64,000 bases of DNA. It comes from Planoprotostelium fungivorum. Taxonomy: Eukaryota > Evosea > Variosea > Cavosteliida > Cavosteliaceae. Both the position numbers and the translations under genes were made by a program. Of this stretch, positions 35,200 through 47,333 are shown one piece after another. Each line of letters starts with the position of its first letter. The first letter of the stretch is position 1. The stretch is taken from contig MDYQ01000108.1 in NCBI GenBank assembly GCA_003024175.1, positions 25,798 to 89,797 on the forward strand, given 5' to 3'. Below the pieces are notes generated by a model, which had not been told where the DNA came from, ran no database searches, and saw only the letters and a program-made list of their open reading frames with translations.

Positions 35200-37077
35200 T
35201 CATTCACCTTCATGATCCTCCTCTCCTATTTCATCTTCCTCGTCTGTCTCTTGCATCTTCTGAATGTAGATCATCGTCTCACGGTAAGGCATCAAACTGA
35301 TCCGCGGCGAATGAGCAACGAAGTCTCTCCCTATGCTCCTTTTAGAGAGCTCAGGAGAGCCTGGAGGGCAGCCTTCCAAGCTGATCGAATCGCAAATCGA
35401 GTCCAAATGAAGGCCTACATCGATCGTGGGTTCTGTAGTCGGTAAAGTCTGTACAGGTGAGTCATAGGTTTCACATCTTTGACGACCTGTTTACTGGCTT
35501 CGGAACAAACGGATGTGGAGATCGCCTCATCTTCTTTGTCTGATGAGGGGGGTAACTGCAGAAAGATGGAACCACTTGTCCTTCCATTCGATTTCTTGCT
35601 TTCCTCTTCCTCGTTTCTTTCCTTTTCTTCCCTCTCAGCTTGTTTCTTCAGCTCGGTTTCGATAGACTCGAACATTGTCGTCTCTTCTCGATGATCAGTG
35701 GATTCATTACGATGAAATGTATCACCAGACATCATTGGATCAGTCTCAATCGATTGTGTAGATGTCTTTGGTGTCTCAGGTCTCGGTGGTACATAAGGTG
35801 CTGCGAACAATTCATCGAACTCTCGGTAGATGATCACTCACTTTGTAATCCTGGTGGAAGGGGATGAGATAGATTCAGACCAGGAGTCAAGATACTCAAT
35901 AGGGCTCGCTGTATGGTATACAAATCAATATTTTCTAGTGGCTGCGTGAATCAGTGACAATCTGTTCAAGAGAATGATCACCTTTGGAGCGTTGTTGGGT
36001 GTCTCTACAGTAGGTGTCTTTGGAATCTCTCCCTGGTGAAGTCGTGGTGTCGTCTGCGTCGAGACATTATCGATGGATAGAGTCTGTACGAATGTATCGG
36101 TGTACACGATGGGTGGTATCGCCATCTTTGAAGCTGGCCTTTCGTCCTTTTTGATGGGAACAGTATGAGGAGGAGATTCATCGACCACATCAATCTCCTC
36201 CACCGATTCCGACAGTGTATCGATCTTGCTGCCCACCCGGCTCGTTCTCTCTTTTACCTTGGATGGCGATGATACTGCTGGTGTCGTCTTCTTGACACTT
36301 GCGTCCTTCAGTTTTGTTTTCCTGGGAGCCAGGCCTTCGAGACCTCGCATCGAACGCTTAGCGGTGGGCGTTGGTTCTTCGTGACTTCAGCTCGGTTTGG
36401 TCGAGGATGTGGCTCACCTTTTCGGATGATCTTCTTCTTTGGAGTGACTTCTTTCTGTGTTGATTCTGATTTGAGTCGAATGGATGTCTTTGAAGGTGAA
36501 GATACTGTAGTGGTGGAGATCTTCAGTTTTGAAGGTGTCGCGATTCGATGGACTTTGGACGGAGTGGTCGTGAGAGTGATGTGGTGACGGTAAGGATCAA
36601 TGACTGTTTACGTCAGCTGAGACGACGACACGCACGCACATGATGACTTCAGAGGCTCGCCGCATGATACGATGATTTGATCTCCCTCCTCTATGTCAAT
36701 CAATCGGTGGATCTCCTCTCCATCTACGCGGAATAGTCTTCGAGCAGCAAACACCAGTTCCAGCTTCTCCGTCAATTTCTCTAATAGCTGATGGAAATCA
36801 GAAAGGTGTTAATACCAAAATTCACCTTGTCTAAAGTGGAAGGCAACATCACGATGGTAGGGTGGCTGACATCTCCATTGCGCAAGAACTTTGCGTGGAC
36901 AGGTACACGAAGGCCATGTTGTTCCATTGGCCTGCAGAGACGGAAAGGATCTGCTGTAGATGACCACCCCTCATATGATCCCATCAGTTTGAGCGCCAAT
37001 TTTGTAACGGTCGAATTCAACCAAACATTTAATCCATCTACAATAATCCCTGTCTGGTCTTGTCTCGCTCGATACAC
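35200..37077 (-). CDS. Doublecortin-domain protein with disordered basic/acidic tail
   Basis: One doublecortin (DCX) domain near the N-terminus: VPVHAKFLRNGDVSHPTIVM, then STLDK joined in phase to LLEKLTEKLELVFAARRLFR and VDGEEIHRLIDIEEGDQIIV. DCX domains bind microtubules. The rest is low-complexity: a basic Ser/Thr/Lys stretch (VSSPSKTSIRL, TPKKKIIRKG), acidic text (ESVEEIDVVDES), and near the end LDSICDSISLEG then a run of Asp and Glu before TGA at 35200. DCX proteins with one or two copies serve in cilia and flagella or in cortical microtubules. With dynein and RP2 nearby, a ciliary role is plausible but not shown. The start at 37077 (MYRARQDQTG) is divergent from the protease gene. Introns of about 38-45 nt. 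Confidence 0.7.
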
Positions 37078-37246
37078 AGCAGAGGAAGAACATCAGATGG
37101 CCCTCTCACGTTCCAAAGAGAAGTTGGTGTTGCCCTCATTTGTTCCTGTTTCTCGAAAAAGCGTGACGCGACAGAGGAAGTCTGTCGACATTTGTGAGAG
37201 AGTCGAATTCGCGGCAACAAATCAAAACAAACCACACAGACCATCG

Positions 37247-38556
37247 ATGATGTCGAAGACCATCTGTCTATTAGTCTTGACTGTGGCTGCTCTTGCCGTT
37301 GCAGCCAAGTTCCCCAAATGGCACGAGCTGGAGGGTTACACCTTTGAGCAATACATTGCCGATCACAACAAGGTCTACAGCGCCGAGGAGCTACTCGCTC
37401 GCAAGGCTGCCTTCGAGAACCGTCTTGCTACCGTTAGAGCCCACAATGCCAACCCTGGTTTCAGCTGGAAGAGAGGAATCAACCACATGTCCGATTGGAC
37501 CCACGAGGTAATGGGCTTCCCATCTGTTCTCCTCTCATTCTTCTTCAGGAGAAGAACTCTATGAAGGGTTATGACAAGAACATCGGTCACGCCATGCGCA
37601 CCAAGCGTGCCAAGGTTGTCTCCAACGTGCCCAACAAGCAGGAGGACAGTGAGAATGCCACTCTCCCCCAGTATGTCGACTGGCGTGATCTGGGTGTTGT
37701 TACACCCGTCAAGGACCAGGGACAATGCGGAAGCTGCTGGACCTTCGCCACCGCCGAGACTGCCGTGAGTCACTTCTTCCACCTTCTCATATCCATTCTC
37801 AGATCAAGATCCACCTTCTCACATTCTTTAGGAATCTCACTACGCCATCGCCACTGGTCACCTCGGAGAGCTCTCTGAGCAGCATGTCCTGGACTGTGTA
37901 CCCAACCCTCTGCAGTGTGGAGGACAGGGTGGTTGCTCTGGAGGTACCGTCGAGCTCGCCTATTCCAACCTCCTCCTCCCCGGCACCGGAGGTATGGTCT
38001 CCGAGTGGACTTACCCTTACCGCTCTTACTTTGGAGATGCCTTCCAGTGCTCCTTCAACCGCTCTCGCACTGCTGTCTTCGCCAACATCACCGGTTACGT
38101 CACTCTGCCCACCAACAAGGTGACCATCACCCTCCTCTCATTCTCATTCCATCTTCCATCTGACATGCGATGCAGTACAAGCCCCTCATGATCGCCGTCG
38201 CCACCCTCGGTCCCATCGCCATCTCCGTCGATGCCTCCGCATGGCACGACTACGAGTCTGGAGTCTTCAACGGATGCAACCAGACCAACCCCGACATCGA
38301 CCACGCCGTCCAACTCGTTGGCTACGGAACCGACGAGAAGCTGGGAGACTACTGGCTGGTGAGAAACTCTTGGGGACCCAAGTGGGGAGAGAAGGGATAC
38401 ATCCGTATCTACCGATCGGATAGTGAGGAGGGAAGATGTGGAGAGGACATCACCCCCAGAGATGGTGAGGGATGTGCCGATGGACCACCACAGGTGGAGG
38501 TCTGTGGTACCTGTGGTATCCTATTCGACTCGGTCTACCCCACTGTTTCCAAGTAA
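37247..38556 (+). CDS. Papain-family (C1A) cysteine protease, secreted or lysosomal
   Basis: A signal peptide ([20 protein letters not shown]) opens the protein. An I29 pro-region follows ([41 protein letters not shown]). The mature enzyme starts about [20 protein letters not shown]. The catalytic cysteine is in CGSCWTF, histidine in [12 protein letters not shown], and asparagine in [15 protein letters not shown]. Its type is cathepsin L-like. The C-terminal tail ([28 protein letters not shown]) carries three extra cysteines, as seen in several protist cathepsins. There are three short introns (near 37509, 37764 and 38119). It is the best-expressed-looking gene by codon use (C-ending codons dominate), consistent with digestion of prey. 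The divergent spacer to the DCX gene is 169 bp. Confidence 0.93.
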
Positions 38557-38639
38557 TATAAATATTCTTCTGTTCCACTCTTTCTCTATTGAAAAGTACA
38601 ACATCCATTCGAGTGTAAGAGTGTGAGGGACATGTACAT

Positions 38640-41600
38640 TTATTTCTTCTCTGGGGGTTGAATGAGATCGTAGAATTCATTCCAAGAGAGATACATCCTT
38701 CCCTCTCCTCCATACTTTTCCCTCTCTGATGTTCTGTTCGGTCCCACCAGAATATCTCCCTCCTCTGGCTTCTCCACGATGCTTCCTCTCCCCAACTGCA
38801 TTCATTCAGACTAATGGATAGAGAGATACAGATAGAGATACAGTAGAGGATAGAGAGACACAGATACAGTAGAGAGATAGAGAGATAGATACAGTAGAGG
38901 AATAGAGATACATACAGTGGTGACAATGGCCTTGACTTGAGCGAGAGACTGACATCCCGTGTGATCGTTGGATAGCCACACCTTCTTTCCCTTGAAGGGT
39001 GAATCCCTCTTGGGTTGACTGAACTCTGTCTCCAGTACAAAATATCCTACTCTCTTCAGTCTCATCCACTCTTCACGATGTGTTCCACTGTTCATCAATG
39101 ATTCACGATGTGATGTGTTCCACTCTCCGTCACGATGATCCATGATGTGATGTATTATCATCGACGATGTGATGTGATGAGATCACCTGCTTCAGTGGAA
39201 GCGATGATCCACGAGGGATCGATGACCCATCGTTGAGTGAGATGGGCTGCCATGGTCTTGGATGTCCTCGTATTGTGAGGACACACCATGTGTGTGATCT
39301 TCGCATCGTACGCATCATCCAACCTCGCCTGCTCTCATCAGCCTCACATCGTCGATGTCACATCACCTCTCCTCCCAGTAACGTGATTCGATCCGCCAGA
39401 TCATCCATCAACGATTGCATTCGATTGTCCTTCCTGAACCCAGTGAAACTGACGACGACTGTCTCTCGTCATCTACACCGTTGTAGATGGACCTCACCTC
39501 TCCTGCACGTGCTCTTGTCCCTCACGATCTTCTCCTTGTGGGGTGATTCTTCACCGTGTAGAGGAGTAGAGGGTAACATGTCTGATGCATCTGGGATGAT
39601 CACCTTCGCTTTCTTCTGTGGAGAAGGTACGTCTCTCTCCTGATGGTGTGAGAAGTGGCTCGTTGTAGAGGGACGTACCTCGGGGGAACTGTCGATGTCC
39701 TCGACGAGGGCGGAGCGCTTCCGTGATTCGTCTTGTTTCTGCGATTTCGCGTCTGCGACCGTCTTCTTCTTCGTCGCCTGCGACGATTTGACTCCCACCC
39801 TCTTGATCGTGTCAGTCACGTGACTTCCTATGATATCTCACCTTGGATGCCGGCTCCTTCCTCTTGGTCTTCTCTGTGATATCTTCCTTCTTGTTGCTCT
39901 CCTTCTTCTTCTCGGGTGTATTCGGCTTGACGAATTGTACCGTCTTCTCCCTCGGGCTCTCGTCCCTCGCAATTTTTCCCGCCTTTTCTGGTGGGCGATC
40001 TTGATTGGGTGCATCACATCCAGATTGCTTCGAAATTTCAGTCGTGGAATTGGATGAAATCTCACGTCTTCATCGGATGTCACGTTGATCGCCTCGATCC
40101 TCCTCGCTGCTTTCTGGAATGGACTCAGATTCCTACCCTAGATCAATCTTCATCCATCTACAACGCTCACTTGTCTGAATTCTTCTCGGCCAGCTGCTGT
40201 CTCAACAGCTCCAAGGTCTTCTTCATGTTCTCGTTCTGCTTCTTCAGTATGTCCCTCTCCTTCCTGTACCTCTCCTGACTCTCCCTCTTCTGTTCCATTC
40301 AACACCCTCTTCCTCTCTCCTCCTCACCTTCTTCTTCGTCTGCGTGCTATCATCCTCCTCTAATTCATAATCGTCAACGGATCCAAAATATTCCGCCTGC
40401 TTCTCCATCATCGTCTGCTTCTTCTCTTGTGACGTCATCGTCTTCGCGGGTGTCGACTGCACTCTGTCAGGCTAAATATAGATTCCTCCCCCCACCTCCG
40501 TCTGTTGTGCCGCCGTGACTTCTTCTTCGTCCTCTCGAATTCTCTTCTTCAGGTCGCGTGTCTGCTGTTCGCTCAAGACTCCCGGCGTCGTGTCGAGGAC
40601 AGATACGATGGACAAGAACTTCTCCACTCTTCCCTTGTACTCCTTGATGGTCACCTTCTGTGACGTGTCAGGAGAGAAGAAGATACACATCTCACTCTCA
40701 ATAGCCTCTCGGTGAGATATTTGATGGACTTGATCTTCTCGGGGGGTGTCGTCTTTGGAATCTTGAAGCTGGAGAGGGCTTGGGTCAATCGACCGTAGTT
40801 GGCTGGTCGTTCTCAGTGATAGTTGATTTCACACGTACCTACCGTCGTTTCGGTTGTGGAGTTTGACGATGATGTCTTCACAGAGGTTGGGGTGGCTCTC
40901 TGGTGGAACGAATTGCATCAGATGATCGCAGAATTGATTCAACTGAGGGGGTGAGTATCCTATGTCTACGAGGTATGTCTCACTTGAATGGGATACAGAT
41001 TGGATGACTTGGGTGCCTTGGAGATAGAATCCAAGGCGATGACCAATGCACCTCTCATCACCTCCTTTGTTCTCTGTCAGTTCCTCGTGTGGCTGAATTC
41101 TCACCGGTTTCTTGTTGCAGTAAGACTGTAAGACCTGCTCCAGACAGGAATGGAGCATCTCGTTGCCGGGTGTGTTGATACCCCCTCCGAACAAGAGCAA
41201 TAGCTTAGAGAACATCTTATCCCTCATGTCCCCCAGTTGTTCCGCCAACAGAAGCTTGACGACTGTCTCTACCGCAGCCATCTGTAATCCGCTGTTATCT
41301 GATACCAACAGCTACTCCTATTCAGCTTTCCTCCCCTCCTCATCACCTTCACCTGACTGAGGACAACGAGAGCTGAATGTCCGGACACTCTCTTCTGCTT
41401 CTCCTCTGGCGCCTGCGTGGGCTGGCTGAGATAGTCGTTGGCGTCTTGTGATAGCAGATCGTCGAAGCTTTCAGCCTCGAAAACGTCGAGACCGAAGACG
41501 ATGAGTAGATCGCAGATGACCTTCACAACTGCGATCTTGACGCTGTCACAGTCGCTTTCTAACATTCGAAGGAGGAGACCGCTGTACCTCCTCGTGACTT

Positions 41601-43851
41601 CCTGTGAAGAGTGAGTGGATGAAAGAGAGAGGAATATGACCTTCTTGTAGAGACAGCACAGACCGAGGGGGATGATGGAAGCTTCTCTGATCTTCTTCTT
41701 TGGTGATTGGATTCCCTTCAGTATGACGTTGGGAAGTAAATCCACTGCACCGGGGTCGCGTAATCCCTTTGATGGATGAAACCACGATCTGCTGCGAACT
41801 CTCACCGTCTTTGTGTTTTGAAGAATGGTCTTGGCGATCTCCAGACATCTCAGCATTACCCCCTCTCCTTCCTGTTTCTCTCCTTCCAGAGGATCGTTGA
41901 TCTCTGATATGGACTCCAGGCATACCTGCAAACATTCACATCTTCTTCAGTACGAGACGATCACCTGCATGAATTCACTGCTCGAGCAGATGCGGCGTAG
42001 CAACTTCATAATGATGGCGGTGATCTTCTCGCTCAACTGTAGATCCAACAATAAATCCACTGTTCAATTCGATGAGAATCAAAATCTTCGATTCTTCTCA
42101 CCAATGGCAATCCTGAATTCGCGACGTCCGGCTTCATCGGCAAAGTCCAGTAAACCTCCCAATAAGAGAAGCTGCTCGAGGATATATTCATCCTCTTGAT
42201 AACTCGCCAAGATCTTTGCAAAAATGGTTGTCTCGGGCACCAGCGATTCAAATTTATCCTCGTCCTGTGAAGCATAAACAAATAAACAGCGAATGGGAAG
42301 AGGTACCTTGAGTTCAAATTTTACGTAATTGCAGTGCATTCTCCAGATGAGAGCATCTTCTTTCGTCAACTTGGACCAGTTGTGCTCTACCACCACCTAC
42401 ACAGAGTCATTCCTCATTCATTTTGTCCAATGTTGCGCTTACATTCGGATTATCTTTGAAGACGTACATCAATACCGTCTGTGCTACTTGTGGATTTGCT
42501 TCTATGTCTAACATCTCCAATAACTGATCGACGGTCAGACGTTCCAGTGTGAAAGATTTACCTTCGTGACGCTGCCGTTGATGCGATTCGATTTCATCCA
42601 GTGATTAGTGATCATCTGACTGGCAACCTTTCTAACTGCAGGACTCTTATCCATCAATCCCTCTCTCGCGAGCTCGATTCGAAATGATATCTTCATCTTG
42701 GCGACGGGGACCAATCTGAACCGCAGGTGAGAGGCGATTTCGTAAAAGGGTTTCGTATGGGTATTCACCTTCCAACGTTGAGGATGAGATGTTTTCTGAC
42801 TTCATCGGAGACATCATGAAGCCTCTCCATCACGATGGGAAGGGTGAGCGCTGTCAACTGTATAGCTGAGATGACCGCCTTTCGGACGTCCCTGTGACGA
42901 TCATCACGGTGAAATGGGATCTCACGCGAAGGAGAACTCACACGCTAGTATCTGTACGAAGAGTCTTGATGTATAATTGGGTAACTCGGTCTTCCTTTTT
43001 CGTGGCATCTTGAAGTCGAGACAAGGCATCGACCGCCTGTACTCGGACGGCGGGATGCTTGTCGGAAACTCTTTCTGTCATCTCCTCTTCCAGTCTATCC
43101 CAAAGAGAGTTGCTGTGTCGGTCACGATGGAGGTGAATATGATTTGGGCTCACTCGATCTCGGTCAGATTTTTCATGAGACCGGCTATGATGTTGCAAGT
43201 TCGAAAACGAACTCCTTTGTCTTTCGCATTGGTCATCGGTAACAGGTAATTGATTAGATCATGGGCGAGAGACTCTTGTTCTTCCTCCACTGGAATAATT
43301 TCATGAATGAAATGCTTGAATTTCTCACGATCGTATGTTGGCTCCTCTTCATCAGAGATCTCTTCCTCCATTGATTTCTTTCCATTGTTTTTCTTCTTAC
43401 TGCTAGCGTTTTTCGAACTCGTTTTCCTCTTCTTGTTGACGGGCTGGGTTTGCATTCAATTGATTTGTCAAACATCCAATCATCGATTTACCTCTTCGCT
43501 GGCGTTGTCATCCGCCGCGACGATTTTCTTTGTGATTTGAACTGTTGTCTCTACCACGAAAACGACCAATCTCTCGATGGATGGCTCTCTCTTCCCAACC
43601 GAAAGTATCCTCTTGATGTGCAAGAAGAATTCCTTTCTAAAGAGTGCTGGGTCTAAGCGGAAGAGAGTGACCATACTCTTTGCACAACGGGCGTGAGATC
43701 CTAGAGATCTCTGTGCTTGATCGAGTAGTTGACACATTTGGTGTCTTATCCCCTCGAGGCGTCGCTGTTGAGCGGGCACACGAGTCATGTTCGCCAGTTG
43801 GTTGTCGTCTGATAATCTGGTCGCGTGACCAGCGAGAAAATTCGGGATCAT
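38640..43851 (-). CDS. NCAPG: Condensin subunit CAP-G fused to C-terminal BRCT domains
   Basis: The CAP-G part (about 43850-40690): REPSIERLVVFVVETTVQ, NYLLPMTNAKDKGVRFRTCN, VSDKHPAVRVQAVDALSRLQ, GLMDKSPAVRKVASQMITNH, EDALIWRMHCNYVKFELK, EASIIPLGLCCLYK, NPLCEDII-like HEAT repeats. This is the HEAT subunit of condensin that compacts mitotic chromosomes. The frame then continues without a break of phase through YLTERLLR, KVTIKEYKGRV, a Lys/Glu-rich region, and VVVSFTGFRKDN into a BRCT pair: YDAKITHMVCPHNTRT, HLTQRWVIDPSWIIASTEA, then FVLETEF, FKGKKVWLSNDHTG, and the end DLIQPPEKK (TAA 38640). Checked joins all keep phase. The family usually ends after the HEAT domain. The start could also be at the later NMTRV methionine. 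Confidence 0.8.
38815..38920. repeat. Purine-rich microsatellite in an intron
   Basis: The plus strand shows irregular runs of AGAGATA and GATACAGTAGAG units. They fall in the intron before the last BRCT exon of the condensin gene. Reads in this part may be slippage-prone. Confidence 0.75.
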
Positions 43852-43960
43852 TCCAGGAATATCTACATCTACAACATAGAATTCCACATTCATTTCTCTT
43901 CAATTTATTTTCAAAACTTTCTCTACATAATGTACACTATGAATCGATGCACAGTCATTC

Positions 43961-44411
43961 TCATTGCACAGAGATGCCAATTGGATTCTGTCTACGGCTT
44001 TGTCTTCTCTTCGTCCCTGTCAGGCGGCCCGTCCCGCTGCGGTTGACAACGACAAGATATTTGGAGTCCTCTTCGTCCACCTCTTTCGAGGGAGGGAACT
44101 CGATTCTCAAGGCCAACTGTTCAATTATGAGCACACTACTCGATCAGTCATTGTATCACCTCTAGAGAAGCCGCATCGTCTTCCGAAACCTCCGTTGTGA
44201 ATGTGCTCATGCTGTTGAAAGAGCTGGTGGAGAGAGTTGTGTCGACTGACTCTCTTCGCGATGTCCTCTCGTCTTCAACACCCAGAAGTTTCATGGCCTT
44301 GCTGGAGCCGCCCGACCGGATGGTCAACTTCCTCAGGTCCTCGATTTGCTCTGGTGTCATCACCCCGCTCTTTCTCAGACGATTAGCATTTGGACTTCTT
44401 TGGAAGGCCAT
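43961..44411 (-). CDS. Small unknown protein
   Basis: Two exons give about 134 residues. It starts MAFQRSPNANRLRKSGVMTP at 44411, has EQIEDLRKLTIRSGGSSKAM, then a Ser/Thr-rich stretch (STSSFNSMSTFTTEV) and an acidic end. A short intron follows ASLE, then LALRIEFPPSKEVDEEDS and a basic tail GTKRRQSRRQNPIGISVQ before TGA at 43961. I recognise no family. It lies just upstream of the condensin gene on the same strand, with about 110 bp between. No membrane segment or signal peptide. It could be a phospho-regulated small adaptor, but nothing proves that. Confidence 0.5.
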
Positions 44412-44732
44412 TGTTCTTGTCCCTGTCGCGTGTTGTTCTGTTCCTGGTCTGGACTGTTCTGTTGTGTTCTGACAGAGAGTAGAACGCCATGAAATCCAAT
44501 CTATCTTCAGAAAAATACCCCGTCTCGCAGCAACAACGGGCGATTTGGGTGTCGATTAGATTGCGAGGGACGAAAGGCGCCTGTGTGGTGGGTTCATCGC
44601 AGATACACCGCTACCGCACACTTCAAACTTCCACTTATGACACTTTTTACGTCAAAAATCACCCTTATCGACTACGACGGTTGTAAATGCAGGTAAAAAA
44701 TACTTTTCATCCAAAAACGAGTCCCAAACCAG
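44412..44732. other. Divergent promoter spacer
   Basis: This 321-bp stretch lies between the small unknown gene (minus) and the PECR-like gene (plus). A short open frame at 44489-44686 has no recognisable features. Nothing else is seen. Confidence 0.4.
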
Positions 44733-46046
44733 ATGGTGCTTTTCAAGAATCAATTATATTCAGGAAAGGTGGTGTTAATCACCGGTTGTGGTGAGGGCCA
44801 TGAGAAAAGAGGTTGAATGAGAGCTGATTCGACGTGTTAGCATGGGGGAGCATAGGAGCAGCCGTAGCTCTCCAGGTGTGCCAATTGGGTGCTGCAGGTC
44901 TTGCTATCTGTGGAAGACGTGAAGAGCCATTGAAAGATGCAGCTCTTCGACTCGAGGTAATGTTCCGTTAATCCGATAGAGATCCCATCTTCGACAGAAT
45001 CAATCGAAGACACCAGTCTTCTATCAGTCTTGTGATATAAGAGATCCTGATGCAGTAGAATCTTTCGTCGCGGCTGTCGTAGCAAAATTCGGTCGAATCG
45101 ATGTTCTCTTCAACAATGCAGGAGGTGACTCACTCATGTGCAAGTCGATGAGGTCTCACTGCTTCAGGTCAATTCCCAGTCATGGCCGAAAACCTGAACA
45201 GCAAGGGGTAATCCACTCCACTTCTCCGTCTTTTCTAACGTCCACAGTTTCAACGCAGTCATCCGAAACAATCTCCTTGGCACTTGGAACATGACTTCAT
45301 CGGTGGCTCGCCTCGCTTTCATCCCTCAATTCGAGAAGTTGACAGAGGCAGAGAAGGTGAGTGAAGCATAGAGATTCGGCTAAATGAAATCAGAAGGGCG
45401 CAAACGAAGACGACCCGACACAGTCTGTACCGTGCTGTGGACGGATCGTTAACGTGATCGCACAAATTATCCGAGGCGAGGAATGATCCGAAGGTGCTGG
45501 CGTCGCAAACTGACGAGAGACAGGCTTCCCTGGAATGGTGCACACTGGATCAGCCAGGTGAAGTGAAAGTGAAAGAGCGATTTCCTTACATCTCACAGAG
45601 CTGGAGTCGATGTGAGTTCATCATGGAGTTGATGCGAGGGAGGTCACCTGATGATGATGACAGAACATGACCAAGACATTAGCTGTGGAGTGGGCTAAAT
45701 ATCAGATCAAAGTGAACGCAGTGGCCCCCGGTACAATCGTCTCCACCGTGAGTGGATTCAAATTTTAAACGTCTAAAGACCACCGCAGGGCACCCAGAGG
45801 TATCCGAAAGAGATGTTAGACAAGTCCAGGAGAGTGGCACCCCTTCAGAGGCTCGGCACTTGTGAGGAAGTGGCTAACATCTGCACCTTCCTCGGTTCAG
45901 ATGAGGCTGCCGGCTTCATCACTGGACAGACCTTCTACGTAGGTGGGTCGAGTCTTCCATCGTGGGGAAGCGTTGTGACGAGATCTCCAGATGGAGGCCA
46001 GAGTCTGGCAGGAGACCTCTTTGAATTTCAACCGTCCAAGCTATAA
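44733..46046 (+). CDS. PECR: Peroxisomal trans-2-enoyl-CoA reductase-like SDR
   Basis: A short-chain dehydrogenase/reductase: GKVVLITGC joined to AWGSIGAAVALQVCQLGAAG (nucleotide-binding loop), CGRREE, FGRIDVLFNNAGGQFPVMAE (GQF is typical of PECR), NNLLGTWNMT, GRIVNVIAQ, then GFPGMVHTGSARAGVDNMTK (catalytic Y replaced by H in the Y-x-x-x-K-like position, as in the PECR/DECR branch), VEWAKYQIKVNAVAPG, ITGQTFYVGG. It ends QPSKL, a canonical PTS1 peroxisomal signal. PECR reduces trans-2-enoyl-CoA with NADPH for chain elongation. A GC-AG intron (see findings) must be spliced after IIRG to restore the family's GFPxxVHxGxARAGV. Several exons are short (introns about 37-95 nt). Confidence 0.8.
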
Positions 46047-46238
46047 AACAGAAGCGTGTGTCTGCGTTTGCGTTTGCGGGCTCAACGGCCCCACGGGTAA
46101 TATAACGATGGGGTTCACAGAAGCTTCGACTTAAGGGGTGTGGCCCCTTCTGAAACCGCTCTTGAAACTTTCACAGAATGCGACAGATCTGACAACCCCC
46201 GCTTATTCTTTCGCTCGGGAGGCAAGCAACACCACAAG

Positions 46239-47126
46239 ATGTGTATGCCCAAACTGTTCGCTGCTATCTTCTTCGCCCTCGCGGGTATATGCGTCGCTGG
46301 AGCCATCATTGGATGTGTGGTCTTAAAGAAGGAAATCGATAGTATCAGTCGATACGATCTGAATGGAACACGTGAGTGAACGATTTAATGGATTCATCTC
46401 ATATCTTTGATAGTTGCGATTGGGGACTACATATTAGATGCAAACTCTACCACCTCTAACTTGACGGTCACACTACGTAACAATGGAAACAACAACAACA
46501 TCGTTAACGCTCGTTACGATTCCCCCCGAAACTCAGATCTGAGGAAGTTCATTTATGTAGATATGTGCTTCTCCGGTAGAGTTTTCGACAGGGATAATTC
46601 TTCTATCAAGATTTTCACCACCGTCACTAAACCGTACAATGGAGTGAGCAATCACAATCCGTACAAATCACTGATGCGACGGTAGACAATCATCCAGAAG
46701 ATCACTCAACAATACGTCGATAACTATGTCGTCAATACCACCAACCCATGTGTCCAAATCGCCACGTGTTACTCCGCCACCACTTACTTTGGTTTCCAGG
46801 AGTCGAACACAACCGCACCATCTTCTTTCACCGTAGCTACAAATACTACAGAGAGCACTTCTATCAAAGGCAGTGAGTGACCCATCCCGTGAATCATCAA
46901 CCGACACCCTTTAGACATCAAGAACGTCTGTAACGTGGGAATCCTCTACACCTACCCTGGTATCGCCATCATCGCCTTCGCTTGTGTTGCTGGAGCTATC
47001 ATCTTCCTCTCTTTCGCTCTCGCCTGCGTCTTGATCGGCTTCATCAGAATGGTCATGCTCGGTCTTCTGGCCGTTCTCCTCATCGGTGCCGCCATCGCTT
47101 TCGCCGTACTTTACCACAAGATATAA
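46239..47126 (+). CDS. Tetraspan-like membrane protein
   Basis: It starts MCMPKLFAAIFFALAGICVA at 46239 with an N-terminal hydrophobic segment, followed by CVVLKKEIDSISRYDLNGT. A large outer domain has many N-x-S/T sites (NATTSNLT-like runs, NTTNPC, NTTESTS) and cysteines. Two adjacent hydrophobic segments close the protein: ILYTYPGIAIIAFACVAGAI, IFLSFALACVLIGFIRMVML, then LLAVLLIGAAIAFAVLYHKI before TAA at 47124. The layout (TM, glycosylated loop, two or three TMs) resembles tetraspan or CD20-like proteins, but without the CCG motif of true tetraspanins. Probably at the cell surface. Family not recognised. The gene has about four exons. Confidence 0.6.
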
Positions 47127-47333
47127 AACCATTTATTTTATTTCTATCGAGGATTTCATTCCATATGCTTCTGTCATGGTTGATGAGAAATGAGGTGGTG
47201 ATAGAGAAGGTGGGGAGGTGGACATCAAGTGTTCACGATGAATTTCTATTGGATATCAACCATTACGAGCAGATAATCCCGCAACAGATTACATCTTCCT
47301 TTATTCTAAAGGTAAATACAGAGATGTCTCCTC

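Noticed and set aside
38450-39040. A 196-codon minus-strand frame overlapping the protease 3' end
   Set aside because: Its text is dominated by translated microsatellite (SLSISLLYL). The real exon in this region is the last BRCT exon.
40472-40495. A 24-nt intron in the condensin gene (also 20- and 26-nt candidates in the DCX gene)
   Set aside because: In each case a longer choice of about 38-41 nt keeps the same frame and fits the other introns, so the ultrashort forms are not needed.
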